This document shows, piece by piece, positions 33,659-44,443 of a DNA stretch of 64,000 bases. Position numbers and translations under genes: made by a program. This stretch comes from Macrostomum hystrix (taxonomy: Eukaryota > Platyhelminthes > Macrostomidae), in assembly GCA_950097015.1 (NCBI GenBank), contig CATNEN010000024.1, positions 2,361,501-2,425,500 of the forward strand, written 5' to 3'. Every line of letters starts with the position of its first letter. Position 1 is the stretch's first letter. Under the pieces are notes generated by a model, which was not told the origin of the DNA, did not search any database, and worked only from the letters and a program-made list of their open reading frames with translations.

Positions 33659-34666
33659 ATGAATCAGGCACATGATGCAATCGCCATGTTGGCAGAAGAA
33701 CTGCGAAATCGATTAGAACTTGGACCTATGCGTCACGTGAAAATCCAGAAGTTCACACCTGGGCAAGACATTCGAATTTGGCTTACTGCCTTCGATCAAC
33801 GCTGTGAGGCGGAAGGTATCGAAGAGGAACATCGTAAACAAGAATTGTTAGCTAATCTAGATCTGACAACAGCTTTTGCCGCAGTTCAGCGATTAAATCT
33901 CCCAGATGATCTAGAGTATGAAGAGTTCAAAGACAGACTTATTGAACGATTCGGAAGAATCGGCAGTGCTGCCGAATTCCGCGAAGAGTTTCGAGGTCGC
34001 ATACAGAGCAAAATTGAGTCCATAGAAAGCTACGCAGACACCTTAATCGAGCTAGCTGCAAGAGCATTTCCTAACATGAACATGGAACAAAGAGAGGAAG
34101 AAATTGTCGAACAATTTATCAAAGGTGTGAGAATTGCTACTGAGACTCGTGAGAAACTCATCTTTGCTCAGCCCGCTAACTTGCAAGAGGCAAGAAGGAT
34201 GCTCAGACGAATTGAAGCAGCTTGGAACATGACTCACCGTAACATCGGTATGAGAATGGCCAAAGGCGAAGAGGAGCTTGAACAAAGGAGAAACGAGCAA
34301 GAGCGACTAGAAGCACTAATCCATCAACAGCAAGCTGAAATTGAGCAACAGAAAAAGACTCTACAGGAGTTAAGGGCCAAACAGCAACCGCAAACTTATG
34401 CTCAAGCTGCAAAGTCATACCCACCTAGGAATTATCTGCAGCAGCAGCAACAGTATCAGCAACCTCAGCATCAGCAGCAACAATATCGGCAGCAGTATCA
34501 GCCCCAACAACAGAAGCAGTGGCACTTGCAGCATCAGCAGCAGCAGCAGCAGTCAAAACCTTCACTGACCTGTTACAATTGCCGCAAGGTCGGGCACATT
34601 GCGAAGAACTGCAGAAGCCCTCGGCAGAATCAGCCGCAGGCGCAATACCGGAATCAGGGAAACTGA
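33659..34666 (+). CDS. gag: Ty3/gypsy gag polyprotein
   Basis: 335 aa, ATG to TGA. The N-terminal two thirds is the capsid-like helical region (RIWLTAFDQRCEAEG, FKDRLIERFG, QFIKGV), followed by a coiled coil, a long Gln-rich stretch and one zinc knuckle CYNCRKVGHIAKNC (C-X2-C-X4-H-X4-C, residues 305-318). Gag forms the particle and binds the RNA genome. The frame is complete. The pol frame is -1 relative to it and overlaps its 3' end. A slippery heptamer immediately precedes the stop codon. Confidence 0.95.
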   Translation: MNQAHDAIAMLAEELRNRLELGPMRHVKIQKFTPGQDIRIWLTAFDQRCEAEGIEEEHRKQELLANLDLTTAFAAVQRLNLPDDLEYEEFKDRLIERFGRIGSAAEFREEFRGRIQSKIESIESYADTLIELAARAFPNMNMEQREEEIVEQFIKGVRIATETREKLIFAQPANLQEARRMLRRIEAAWNMTHRNIGMRMAKGEEELEQRRNEQERLEALIHQQQAEIEQQKKTLQELRAKQQPQTYAQAAKSYPPRNYLQQQQQYQQPQHQQQQYRQQYQPQQQKQWHLQHQQQQQQSKPSLTCYNCRKVGHIAKNCRSPRQNQPQAQYRNQGN

Positions 34667-34700
34667 TCCGTGAGGGACGAGATGCGAGGCCACGCCCCTC
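34657..34700 (+). promoter_or_regulatory. -1 programmed frameshift signal of gag-pol
   Basis: GGGAAAC at 34657-34663 fits X-XXY-YYZ in the gag frame and sits directly before the gag TGA. Slipping back one base enters the protease frame. A stem GAGGG (34672-34676) with CCCTC (34696-34700), with an inner GCG/CGC pair, starts 8 nt downstream, the usual spacing for a stimulatory structure. Function is inferred. Confidence 0.75.
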
Positions 34701-35122
34701 TAAACGTACAGCCAGCGAAAACCAGGCCTCAATTAAACTGGCAAACAATAAGCAGAATTCTAATGTAAGCAATAATTTAACTACAGAAGAAGTACAAGTT
34801 GAGAGTACTGCTGAGAAGAAAGGAAGAGAAGCAGTGGTGAAAGGTGAAATTAAGAATCAGAAAGTAACCTTCTTACTAGACACAGGAGCAGGTCACAACT
34901 TCCTAGGAAAGAATTCCTGGAAGAAGATGTTTAAAAATAGAGAGATTGTGCCAAGTAACAGAAAAGTAACTACCTTTGACGGAGCTACTGTGAAAATCGC
35001 AGGAGAAGTAACTGCTAATGTTAAGTTCGGAGAAATTGAAATCGAAACAGATTTTCTATTATGTCATCATGATTGCGACGATATTCTAGGAATGGAATTT
35101 TTCCACGACCATTGTAATAATA
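34657..35122 (+). pseudogene. pol: pol, 5' piece: aspartic protease, interrupted by transposon
   Basis: Frame -1 to gag. After a basic linker comes the retropepsin-like active site LLDTGAGHNF (DTGA at 34879-34890) and further on DDILGMEFFHDHC, typical of the protease C-terminus. The frame is cut at the TA (35121-35122) where the Tc1/mariner-type element inserted; ribosomes would run into its inverted repeat and stop at 35158-35160. The rest of pol resumes at 36780 in another frame. Nothing besides the insertion breaks it. Confidence 0.93.
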
Positions 35123-35266
35123 TAGCTTTTTTCAGCCTATTTGGGCTTACGCGCATTTAATTTAATCCGGGATATGTTTGTCAATGTAACTGAGCTTTAG
35201 TCTGTGGTCACAAGGGTGGCGCAGCAGCATTTAATTTAGTCCAAGAAGCATCAATTTGGTCCATAG
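35123..35266 (+). repeat. Left terminal inverted repeat, 144 bp
   Basis: Pairs with 36634-36777 with about six mismatches and contains CACAAGGGTGGCGCAGCAGC in both copies. AGCC and GGCT near the tip could form a small hairpin. Confidence 0.95.
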
Positions 35267-35313
35267 CGGCTCTCTAACTTCAGTCCTAGATTTTTAATCT
35301 ATTTAGAATTAAC

Positions 35314-36465
35314 ATGACGGACACAAGCAGTGAGGACGAAAGCAATTCTTCATTTGCAACTGCTGCGGAGGAACAAGATCAGCCCCAGAATCGTGGACCA
35401 TATGCTAGACTATCGAATGAGCGCCACGGACTTGTGATCGAAGCACTCGACAGAGGTGAACACCCAAATGACATTGCAAGGTTGCTGAATGTCAAAGAAA
35501 AGACTATTTATAGCATCCGTCAGCGGGTTGAAACTACTGGCAGAAGAGATCGTCTGCGAAGGGGCGGCAACCGCCAAAGCAAGTTGTTGGAGCCTCAGGT
35601 CCAACTGCTACTAGATGCAATTGAAGCAAACCCTCTGTTGACGTTGCAGCAAATGCAGCAGAAGTTGAACCAACAGTTTCAGTTGGTTGTCAGCATTTCG
35701 ACTATCAGCAGAGCTCTGGAAAAGCGACTGATAACACTGAAAATTCTTGGAAGAGACGCTGACATTCCAATGGTACGCAACAGCCATCAGACGGTTGCGA
35801 GAAGGCAGGAATTTGCTGAATGGCTAACGGCTCTTGACCCTGCGGTTCATCTGGTTTATCTAGACGAGACTGGATTCAACATTTGGACTCGAAGAACGCA
35901 AGGTCGTGGTCGCCGAGGTCAGCGCATACGGCGCACCGTTCATTCTCAGCGGGGTCATCAAGTGAATGTACTGCAAGCAATTTCACCAACCATCGGACTT
36001 GTCTACCACAAAGTTGTGAGCCAGACTATGACCGCAGATCTGTTTCAGCAGTGCATTAATGAGCTGGTGCAGTCTCTACTTGAAGTTCATGGACTGGATG
36101 CCCAACAGCAGGTGCGCATCATTATGGATGGTGCGCGGTTTCATAATGGAGCCCGGATGCCAGAAGTACATCAGGACAGGATCCAGCTCATTCAATTGCC
36201 ACCATACTCTCCGTTTCTGAATCCCGTTGAGGCTGCCCATTCCTGCCTGAAGTCTGTAATCAAGCAGGAGCTCAGTGACCCGACCACCCAACTAGAGCTG
36301 GACCAACCGCCTCCTAACACCACCCTTGGCCAATGGCGAGTACTGGTACTACACCGCATTGCCGAGGCCGCTACAGCCTCCATCACACCTTTGAAGTGTG
36401 CGGGTTGGTACCGGCAGATGCTGCGCTTCATGCCTGCTTGCATGACAGGAGAAAATGTAAATTAA
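35314..36465 (+). CDS. Transposase, IS630/Tc1/mariner superfamily
   Basis: 383 aa, intact from ATG to TAA. After an acidic N-terminus, residues 32-75 form a helix-turn-helix (RHGLVIEALDRGEHPNDIAR then LLNVKEKTIYSIRQR), with a second winged region around 90-165. The DDE domain has D184 (LVYLDETGFNIW), D272 (IIMDGARFHNG) and E306 (PPYSPFLNPVE), with 33 residues between the last two, close to the DD34E of Tc1-like enzymes. It cuts at the inverted repeats and inserts at TA. The open frame, matching ends and TA duplication mean it may still be mobile. No intron is needed. Confidence 0.93.
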   Translation: MTDTSSEDESNSSFATAAEEQDQPQNRGPYARLSNERHGLVIEALDRGEHPNDIARLLNVKEKTIYSIRQRVETTGRRDRLRRGGNRQSKLLEPQVQLLLDAIEANPLLTLQQMQQKLNQQFQLVVSISTISRALEKRLITLKILGRDADIPMVRNSHQTVARRQEFAEWLTALDPAVHLVYLDETGFNIWTRRTQGRGRRGQRIRRTVHSQRGHQVNVLQAISPTIGLVYHKVVSQTMTADLFQQCINELVQSLLEVHGLDAQQQVRIIMDGARFHNGARMPEVHQDRIQLIQLPPYSPFLNPVEAAHSCLKSVIKQELSDPTTQLELDQPPPNTTLGQWRVLVLHRIAEAATASITPLKCAGWYRQMLRFMPACMTGENVN

Positions 36466-36633
36466 ACTCGCTTTCGTCTTCTTCAGCGATGTTTTGACAA
36501 TTAGAAAATTATTGTTTGTTCTTGCAATATTTCAGCAAATTCCAGTTGTTATTTTTCCTGGCGTTTTTAAATGGAAAGTTGCTTAAATAAACTGCATTAC
36601 AAAGTTGTAACTCGTGATTAGGTTTCGTTGGAC

Positions 36634-36777
36634 CTATGGACCAAATTGATGCTTGTTGGACTAAATTAAATGCTGCTGCGCCACCCTTGTGACCATAGAC
36701 TAAAGCTCAGTTACTTTGAAAAACATATCCCGGATTAAATTAAATGCACGTAAGCCCAAATGGGCTGAAAAAAGCTA
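36634..36777 (-). repeat. Right terminal inverted repeat, 144 bp
   Basis: Inverted partner of 35123-35266. A spurious reading-frame start at 36716 lies inside it. Confidence 0.95.
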
Positions 36778-36779
36778 TA

Positions 36780-39700
36780 TTAATTTCGCCACTGGCATGC
36801 TAGTACTCAGAAATAATGTCTGCATTCCTGTCCAATTTACTAAGTTACCAGTACGTGTTTGCCGAGTTTTCTGTTCTGAGAAAGTAACTGTGCCAGCTAA
36901 TAGTGCACTTAGAATCTCAGTTAAATTAGCGAAGAATGCCGAAGCCAATTATGGTACGCCAATGACTATCGAGCCGATCAAAGGACAAGTAAATACTAAG
37001 AAAGGTACTTTAGACATGATGCCGACACTAGTAACAATGACTAATGGAACTGGAATTGTCGAAGTTATTAATAAGCAGAACAGTGATTTGTACTTGTCGA
37101 AATCATCTATTATCGGAGTAGCCAAGCCACTGAAAGCCGAAAAACTTACTTATATTGTCGACCCACCTCAGTCGTACAATGTCAAATCCACCGGACAAGT
37201 CAAAATTGCTAAGAGTACATCCGAGACTCAGGAAGAATGGATTACGGAGATTAACCTAGGAGAAAAATTAACTGCTACGCAGAAAGAACAAGTCATTAAT
37301 GTAGTACGAGAACATAAAGAAGCATTTTCGCAGACAAATCAGGAAATGGGTCTGACCCATCTGGTGACCCATGAAATATCATTGAATGATTCTACACCGG
37401 TCAGGATTCCTACCCGAAGGATTCCGCCGCACCTGCAGAAACAAGTGGATGAACAGTTAGACGATATGCTTGCTAAGAACTTAATAAGACCATGCTATAG
37501 TACATATTCTACGCCGCTAGTTATTGTACCTAAGAAGGACGGAACTATTAGAATTGTCAGTGATTTCCGAGTCCTAAATTCAAGAGTCAATTATTATCCT
37601 TATCCTCTACCAAACATTCAAGAGACGTTCTCGCATCTAACTGGAAGTCAGTACTTTAGTAGCCTTGACCTAAATTCAGGTTATTGGCAAGTGCCTATCA
37701 AAGAAGAGCACAAGTACTTGACTGCTTTTTCTACACTGACCAGAGGCCAATTTGAATATCAGGTCATGGCACAGGGACTATCAAATGCACCTGGTACTTT
37801 TCAAAGACTGATGAACTTAGTTTTAACAGGCATTCAGCATAAATTTGCTATGTCTTACATAGACGACATTGTGACATATTCTAAGACTTTCGAAGACCAT
37901 CTCAATCATCTAAAAGAAGTATTCCAGAGACTAATAACAGCAGGATTGAAGTTAAGGCCTAAGAAGTGCAATTTGTTTCAGCAAGAACTAAAGTACTTAG
38001 GACATGTAGTCGGAGTCAACGGAATAAGGACAGATCCGGCTAAGATTGAAGCAATCAGAACATGGCCAGTGCCTAGAGATGTCAAAGAACTCAGAAGTTT
38101 TCTTGGCTTATGCAATTATTACTGCAGATTTGTTAAGAATTATGCCGACGCTGCACATCCATTATTCCAACTGACTAAGAAGGGAGTGCAGAACTTCAGA
38201 GACAAATGGACAAAGGTGCATACTGAGTCATTCGAATTACTAAAGCAGAAATTAATGTCAACAGAGGTACTCGCGTATCCAGAGTTCTCAGACAATGAAA
38301 AAGTACGAATGGTTCTAGATGTCGATGCTAGCGACAACCGAATCGGCGCCTGTCTTGGACAGATACAGTCCGACGGTGTTGAAAGGCCGATCGCGTACTT
38401 TAGCAGAGCCATGAAGGATTCGGAGAAGCGATATCCTATCACTAGGAAGGAATTATTAGCGCTAGTCGACGGAATGAAACATTTTCGATTTTACCTTATC
38501 GGCAAGCGATTTCTAGCCCGCACCGATCACAAGGCTATTCTATGGCTTCTACGCCAGACTGAAGCACAAGGGATTCTTGGTCGATGGATCGAGCGGCTAA
38601 GTGAATTTCAATACGACATAGAGCATCGTTCGGGCAGCAAGCACAGCAATGCCGACAGTTTATCCCGACGACCTGCCGAAACCGACAAATCAGAATCGAC
38701 ACCGATTGATCGGAAAATAGAATCCAAAGACGAATTGAAGGAAGAGAGCCCGACAGTTGACAGTCAGCTAGGACTGATTCAGCCGTTAGAAGTACAGAGA
38801 ACCTGCGAGACCGACACCGACATTCCCACCAATATGGTCGATGGCCGTCGTGTCACTGTCCCGGGAATCGAAGAAGAGATGCCAGCAAAACAGTTGACTA
38901 GCAGAAGCTCACTGAAGCATCAAAGCTGTCAGACTGACCTGGAAATTCTCAAGGAGCCGAAAGTGCAAGAAGAAGACGATGACGATGAAGAAGAATTCGA
39001 GGATGCCAGAGATTATTTCGAAGACGAAGAAGTTGAGGAAGAGAGATGTCGGAAACTTCTTACTGACTATCTCGAGGTTCCACTAAAGAAGGAGCAGTTG
39101 GTTCAAGCCCAGCAAGAAGACTCCTCTGTGAGAACACTGATAGATTGGAAGAAGAGTGCAGTAGAGAAACCGACAGAATACAAAGTGTCAGAGGAATTGA
39201 AGAAGATGATGAAGTACTATGAGCAGATGAAGTTCGAAGACGATTTATTGACAATCCAAGAAGAGGGAGTCAGAAAAGTCGTGTTACCGAAGAATATCGA
39301 AGAAGCTGTATTCAGAGAGTTACATGATAGTCCTTTAGCAGGTCACCTAGGCCGTGACAAAACCACGCAGAGAGTGCGTGAGCGGTTCTGGAGACCCGGA
39401 CTGGTAACTGCAGTAGAAAAGTACATTTCGGAATGTATAACTTGCTTAGAGAGCAAAGCGGGACATCGGATCCCAGCACCTGTGCAGAATTTTCCTATTT
39501 GTGAGCCATTTGAACGTCTTCATTTAGATTTTATTGGCCCTGTGTCCAAGGACAGCCGAAGAGGACATAAGTATGTGTTGACAATAGTGGACAGTACTAC
39601 TAGATTTCCATTCGCGTTTCCAACAAGAAATCAGAAATCAGACACCGTTATTAAAATACTACAAGAGAGAGTGTTCGCAGAATACGGACAGTGTAAATGG

Positions 39701-40918
39701 ATACACACTGATAACGGAAAATCATTCACTAGCCGACAGTTTCAATCCTTCTGTGAGCTGTATGGGATTAAGCATACATGCACTACACCCTACCATGCTC
39801 AGAGTAACGGTCTAGTTGAAAGATTTAACGGTCAAATCAAATCGATTGTGACATGTCTAATCAATAAAGATCACTCAGACTGGGATCTAATGATTCCAGC
39901 CGCGCTTGTAGCAGTGTGTACGAGTGTAAATCAAACTACCGGATATTCGCCTCATTATCTTCTATTTGGGCGTGAAGCAACTTTGCCCATAGACAATATC
40001 ATTAAGAGACCACATGAATTCGCTAATTATCCCAGCTATGTGAAAAATCATGCAGAAAGACTGGAAAAAGCTACTAAGATCGTCAAGAAGAAATTGGAAA
40101 AGATCCATGAACAAAGGAAAGAAAAAGCCGACTGTGCAAAGAAACCTAAAGAGATTGCCATTGGAGGAGTTGTCTTATTAAATAATCCACAATTACAGCA
40201 GGAAGAAAGCCATAAATTCCACAGAAAGAAACGAGCAGCCTATCGAGTACTTGCCAAATTATCCGACACAGTCTATCGAGTGCAAAGAGAAGTTAATGGA
40301 GAAAGAGTAGGAGATAAACTTATTGTCCACAGAAATAATATCACACCAGTGCCGAATTCAACAATCTCATTAACAGACACGAATAAAGTCACACAGCCAA
40401 AACATAAGGGAGGTCAAAGCAATAATCACAGCACACAGCCAAAACATAAGGGAGGTCAAGTAACTTCAAAGAAAATTATTCCGAAAGTAATCCTCATTAA
40501 CGAAGAAGAAGATTCCGAAAACGAAAGAATAAGGTGGAGAGCAAATGCTGGAGATATTGAATCTGACATCGAAATTGACCAAGAGCCAGAGCAGAGTGAA
40601 AATGAAGAAAGCGAAGGTGGAGATGACTCAGAAGAGACAGAGCCTGCGATAGAAGAAAATGTACAGTCCGAAGATGAGCATGCAGAGAATGAACAACAAG
40701 AAATCGAACAGCCAGAAGGTGAGAGCGAAAACAATGTACACACCGAGAGAGCTCACGGCTACAACTTACGACCACGGCATGAGCAGCCTAGCCAGCCTAG
40801 ACCCCATGAGTCAGGCAATGCGAGAGGAGGGTTGCGTCACACCCAGCCAGGCTCACACGGTTTTGTGCACCGCGAGCGATATCGACGATACATACCCCAC
40901 GGAGAGGGCGAACAATAG
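36780..40918 (+). pseudogene. pol: pol, 3' piece: reverse transcriptase, RNase H, integrase
   Basis: About 1,379 codons without an internal stop, separated from the protease piece by the nested transposon. Reverse transcriptase has YIDD at 37856-37867. RNase H has LDVDASDNRIGA (Asp at 38324). An acidic insert (about 38940-39050) precedes integrase with an HHCC zinc finger (His 39323 and 39344, Cys 39434 and 39443) and a DDE core (Asp 39527, Asp 39710, Glu 39818; 35 residues between the last two). A GPY/F-like segment and an acidic tail follow, with a duplicated QPKHKGGQ. Domain order is Ty3/gypsy type. In this copy it cannot be made from gag-pol RNA unless the insertion is absent from other copies. 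Confidence 0.95.
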
Positions 40919-41264
40919 GCTATTACATAACAGTGGGAGGCCAATTTACTGAGATTGCCATTTAATCCTGTGTAATCTGATTAATCTGCAAATCAATACT
41001 TAAGATAATCTGCAATAAAATCTAAACCAGAAGGGTTATCAAAAAAGTATAAAAACATTATTACTCAGAAAATTATAATCTATAAAAAGAAACCAAACTC
41101 GAAAATAATTACTTAAGAAATCGATTCAGAAAGTAACATCAAAGTTTGTGACTTATTAAATCAAAAAAGTAAAGGTGTCAAAAGTGGCCCTCAGTCGGGG
41201 TGGGGGGGGGCGAACACAATGATGCGGTCCAGTCTGGACCCTATTAACTAAGAACACCCGACCT

Positions 41265-42146
41265 ATGATTTCGGAGTATATTCGCCTTCAGCAAGAATTC
41301 ATACCAAGACCTATACTAAGATTAGTCATGGACCAGAATATTGACGACTTCCTAGAAAGCCTACTGAGCGACGAGCCAGAAAAGGAAAATCAAGTGCAAG
41401 AATTAGCTGTGCCTGAGCGCCAGCCGACTCGCCCAAAGCTGCCAGCGGTCGCCTCTGTGGTGACAAAGCCACCAAGAGATCCATCCCCTATTGCCGTACG
41501 TCAGGCACGGTCAGGGATAACACAACGGCTCGGCGAACAACCGAATCACAGGCAGCATGTGACAACTCAGCGGCTCGGTCCTCAGGCCCAAGGAGATCAA
41601 CAGGCCAATTCTCACCAAGCCGGAGTCAAGCGGCCAGGACCAGGCATGAATATCGCTGAAGGATGTCGCTCGACTCCAAAGACCATCCGGCTCAGCATCG
41701 GCGAAGTTCCTGCAGGCGCTCCTGGCAGTGGCCCCTCGAAGGCCGCTAACCATCAGCAGGCTCGTCAGTTATCTGGGCAACGACCGACACCGAGAGAGGC
41801 TACCTCAGCTAGTCAGGAGCCAGACCAGGTCACGACTGACGAGGACGAGGAATTACAGATCATCTTTGAGCTGAAAATGTACTTGTTGGATGTAGCCAGT
41901 CCCACCTACGATCAGCACTACCCTCAGCGATCTCAAGTATGGAAGCGTGTGCGAGCTCTGCGCGAGAATTACAGCCGAGAAAAGGCCATTACTCTACTAC
42001 AAGCGACGGCGCAGGCGGTACACAAAGGCTTAGCCAACATTACCCGGACAATACATCGCCAAATGGTAAACATCGAGTTTCGATGGATGTTTTCGCAAAT
42101 TGGATGGCGCTACTATAGGGATTTGCCAGCACCTTGTGAATTTTAA
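41265..42146 (+). CDS. Third ORF of the retrotransposon, unknown function
   Basis: 293 codons between pol and the 3' LTR; an internal ATG at 41328 (MDQNIDDFLESLL) is another possible start. The product is Gln/Pro-rich and basic in the middle, with a repeated QRLG element, then a more ordered C-terminal part (LLDVASPTYDQHYPQRSQVW, and NIEFRWMFSQIGWRYYRDLP). There is no signal peptide or membrane segment, so it is not an envelope protein. It may act in RNA packaging or localisation, but that is a guess. Confidence 0.6.
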   Translation: MISEYIRLQQEFIPRPILRLVMDQNIDDFLESLLSDEPEKENQVQELAVPERQPTRPKLPAVASVVTKPPRDPSPIAVRQARSGITQRLGEQPNHRQHVTTQRLGPQAQGDQQANSHQAGVKRPGPGMNIAEGCRSTPKTIRLSIGEVPAGAPGSGPSKAANHQQARQLSGQRPTPREATSASQEPDQVTTDEDEELQIIFELKMYLLDVASPTYDQHYPQRSQVWKRVRALRENYSREKAITLLQATAQAVHKGLANITRTIHRQMVNIEFRWMFSQIGWRYYRDLPAPCEF

Positions 42147-42382
42147 ATACTTAGGAACTGACTTGATCAATGCTAACATTCTACTTTCAGTATAATTTTG
42201 CCATTTATGCCTATGTTTCCTTATTGTTTACTTTATGTGTATATATGTGCTCATTTTATTCCAGACCTACCTGTATAAACTTTGCATGTGCCATCATTTT
42301 TGTTTTAACTATGCTCAGTAATCATTGTATATAGTGTTTTTCTCACTGTCTTGTTTCGAAAAACCCTAGTAGGGAGGTCAGT

Positions 42383-43015
42383 TGATGTAGACCGAATCTT
42401 TTTAAGTTGAAAAACCGCGATTTTGTTTTAATTCGTGTAAAATACGTAAATTTGTTTTAATCTGAAAATAATTTGTTTAAATGTACCGTAATTATTTTGT
42501 TTAAAACGATAAAATTTTGGTATAAATACAGGAGCAAAAGTGAGAAAGAAATTAACCTTGTTCAACACAGTTGACAACAAAGTTCGTATAACATACTCAG
42601 AATCGTGTTCTTTCATTCTTTTAAAACATACGGAGACAAATACCAAGAAAGATTCAAGAGAAAGAAAGAAATAGAAAGTATTGCTGTACACTTGAGATCA
42701 TTGGTAACGCTCTTCGGAAAGCCTATACTCAGAAATACATCCATGCGATAATTAATCGGCCAGAATAACTAAATACGCTACCTTAGACTAACTAAAGACG
42801 ATATTCAGAATAACTAAATACGCTACCAAGAAATTCTTTTGGACATATAGAATACATTCTCAGAAATTAATTCTAAGAAACATTACCAGTAAAGAATACA
42901 ACAACATTGTGAGAGTTAGAATAATAATTAGCCCTACAACAACTTTGGTAACAGCGGTGAAATTGGCATTATTGGAAATAGAGTTTAGTAAGAACATAGA
43001 AAGAGGCCTGCAACA
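42383..43015 (+). repeat. 3' LTR (633 bp)
   Basis: Identical to the 5' LTR apart from one visible base. It is preceded by AGTAGGGAGGTCAGT, a weak polypurine tract, and followed by TAAG. Confidence 0.96.
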
Positions 43016-43019
43016 TAAG

Positions 43020-44135
43020 CATAGAGATAGAGACCTAGACCTATGTTGATTATTTTTTGACAGCTAGGCCTAATTATAATTCTGCAAAAAAGTAGCTTAC
43101 AAATTTGTTTTTGGAATAAGCCTAAGTTAGGCCCTATCCATATGTTAATTGCTATCGCTATGCAATTTGGAATAAGAAAAATTTACCTATGCAATTGACA
43201 CTAGGCCTTGCTTCCCTCCATTACACAACTAGGTTGCATCAGATCTAATCTGAACTAGTTAAGCCTACAGCTAGTTGTTTCACCAATGCTAACTAGTTGT
43301 AAGTTGTAACCTAAGGTTTTTATACCTTATATAGCTATGTAGCTTTGTCTTACTGTTTACCAAATAGGCCTATCCAATATTGTAACTTGTAACCCAGAGA
43401 CCATAGGCCTTTATACAATTATAACTTGATCTTACAGTGATTTACAGCTGTTCTAACCTCTAAGCTTCATATTTTTCATTTTTGATTAAAATTTTTGATG
43501 TTTTTGGCTTAGGCCTATATAATATACCAACATTTATAATTAGGCTAGTATTACCTTTCATGCGGTTTTATGTTTCTTTTTTCTTTCTCTTAAAGGCAAA
43601 ACACTTCGGTAATCTTGCAGTTTTAAATGTTTTACAAATTAAGGGTTTTTAGTTTGTAAACTTTTTTCAAAAAATTAAGTAGCTAGCAGGCAACCATTAA
43701 TAAGTTGAGGTCTAACAATTCAAGTTTTTTTGATAATATCAAACTCAAGCTTGAGTAAAAACTTGCTTTCATTTAATTGATATTCTAAACTAGAAAGTAG
43801 GCCTAATGTAACTTAGAACAGGTTGCAAAGTCTTTTGTGTTGAAAATCTGATGCATAGAAATTATTTTATGTTTGAATGGCATTAATGCTTTTGTGAGTT
43901 ATTAGTTATTAGCATTTGAGTTCTGATTGGTGTCCTTGGTCAAATATTGTTAACAATGAATGGTAGTTAGTGGATAGTTGCATTCTAATCAGCTGTTAGG
44001 ACAGCTAGATTGTAGATTATAGGCCTAGGCTCCATTTTGTGTGGGACATGTCATCTGCCAGTAGAACAATTGTCATAGGTGTAGGTGGTTGCCTAACTAT
44101 TAAGTTTAATTCAGAAGCAAGGGTTTTTTATTACT
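43020..44135. other. Intergenic, no supported gene
   Basis: AT-rich sequence, with many AGGCCTA motifs; I see nothing coding. Confidence 0.5.
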
Positions 44136-44443
44136 TGTAAACTCATACATGTGCAACCTCCCAAATCTTAGCCGGCCATGCAACTTAGTTTTTGCTCTAT
44201 TTACGACTTAGTTTGCTCTCAGTTGCGATTTAGTTCATTTTATTGCTCTATTTACAACTTAGTTTGCTCTTATTTGCTCTATTTTTCTCTCCCCTTTTCC
44301 TCTTCTTCATGCCTTCCTTTTTTGTCCCTTGGTCCCTCCTTTGATTTTTTTGTGCTTGGTTGATTGGTTTTTGTGACTTACCTTGCTTGGCCCTAGTTTC
44401 ACCCAGCCAGGTTGGCCGGGTGTTGCGCATGTATGTGTAAACT
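44136..44443 (-). mobile_element. hAT-like MITE, copy 2 (292 bp, 8-bp TSD)
   Basis: The element spans 44144-44435, in the opposite orientation to 21216-21492. It is flanked by perfect 8-bp repeats TGTAAACT (44136-44143, 44436-44443). Left end CATACATGTGCAACCTCCC; right end closes with GCGCATGTATG. Similarity to copy 1 extends along the full length. Confidence 0.88.

Larger units (their letters stand above)
35121..36779 (+). mobile_element. Tc1/mariner-type DNA transposon nested in pol (1655 bp)
   Basis: The element spans 35123-36777 and is flanked by a duplicated TA (35121-35122, 36778-36779). It has 144-bp terminal inverted repeats (35123-35266 and 36634-36777) with about six mismatches, both starting TAGCTTTTTTCAGCC. 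It carries one intact transposase gene in the same direction as pol. The length plus the TA is 1657 bp, which shifts the downstream pol frame by one, exactly as seen. Long inverted repeats and a TAGC end are less usual for classical Tc1 or mariner, so it may be a separate IS630-Tc1-mariner lineage. Confidence 0.95.
32946..43019 (+). mobile_element. Full-length Ty3/gypsy LTR retrotransposon with nested DNA transposon
   Basis: The element spans 32950-43015 (10,066 bp; 8,409 bp without the nested insertion and its duplicated TA). LTRs of 633 bp, beginning TG and ending CA, are flanked by the 4-bp duplication TAAG (32946-32949, 43016-43019). I find a single difference between the LTRs. Order: LTR, tRNA-Leu-type primer site, gag with zinc knuckle, -1 frameshift site, protease, RT, RNase H, integrase, an extra ORF, LTR. 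This order and the 4-bp TSD fit Ty3/gypsy (Metaviridae). There is no envelope-like membrane protein. The near-identical LTRs and open frames indicate a very recent insertion. Confidence 0.97.

Noticed and set aside
41265-42146. Envelope gene of an endogenous retrovirus
   Set aside because: No signal peptide, membrane helix or Cys pattern; described as an unknown extra ORF instead.
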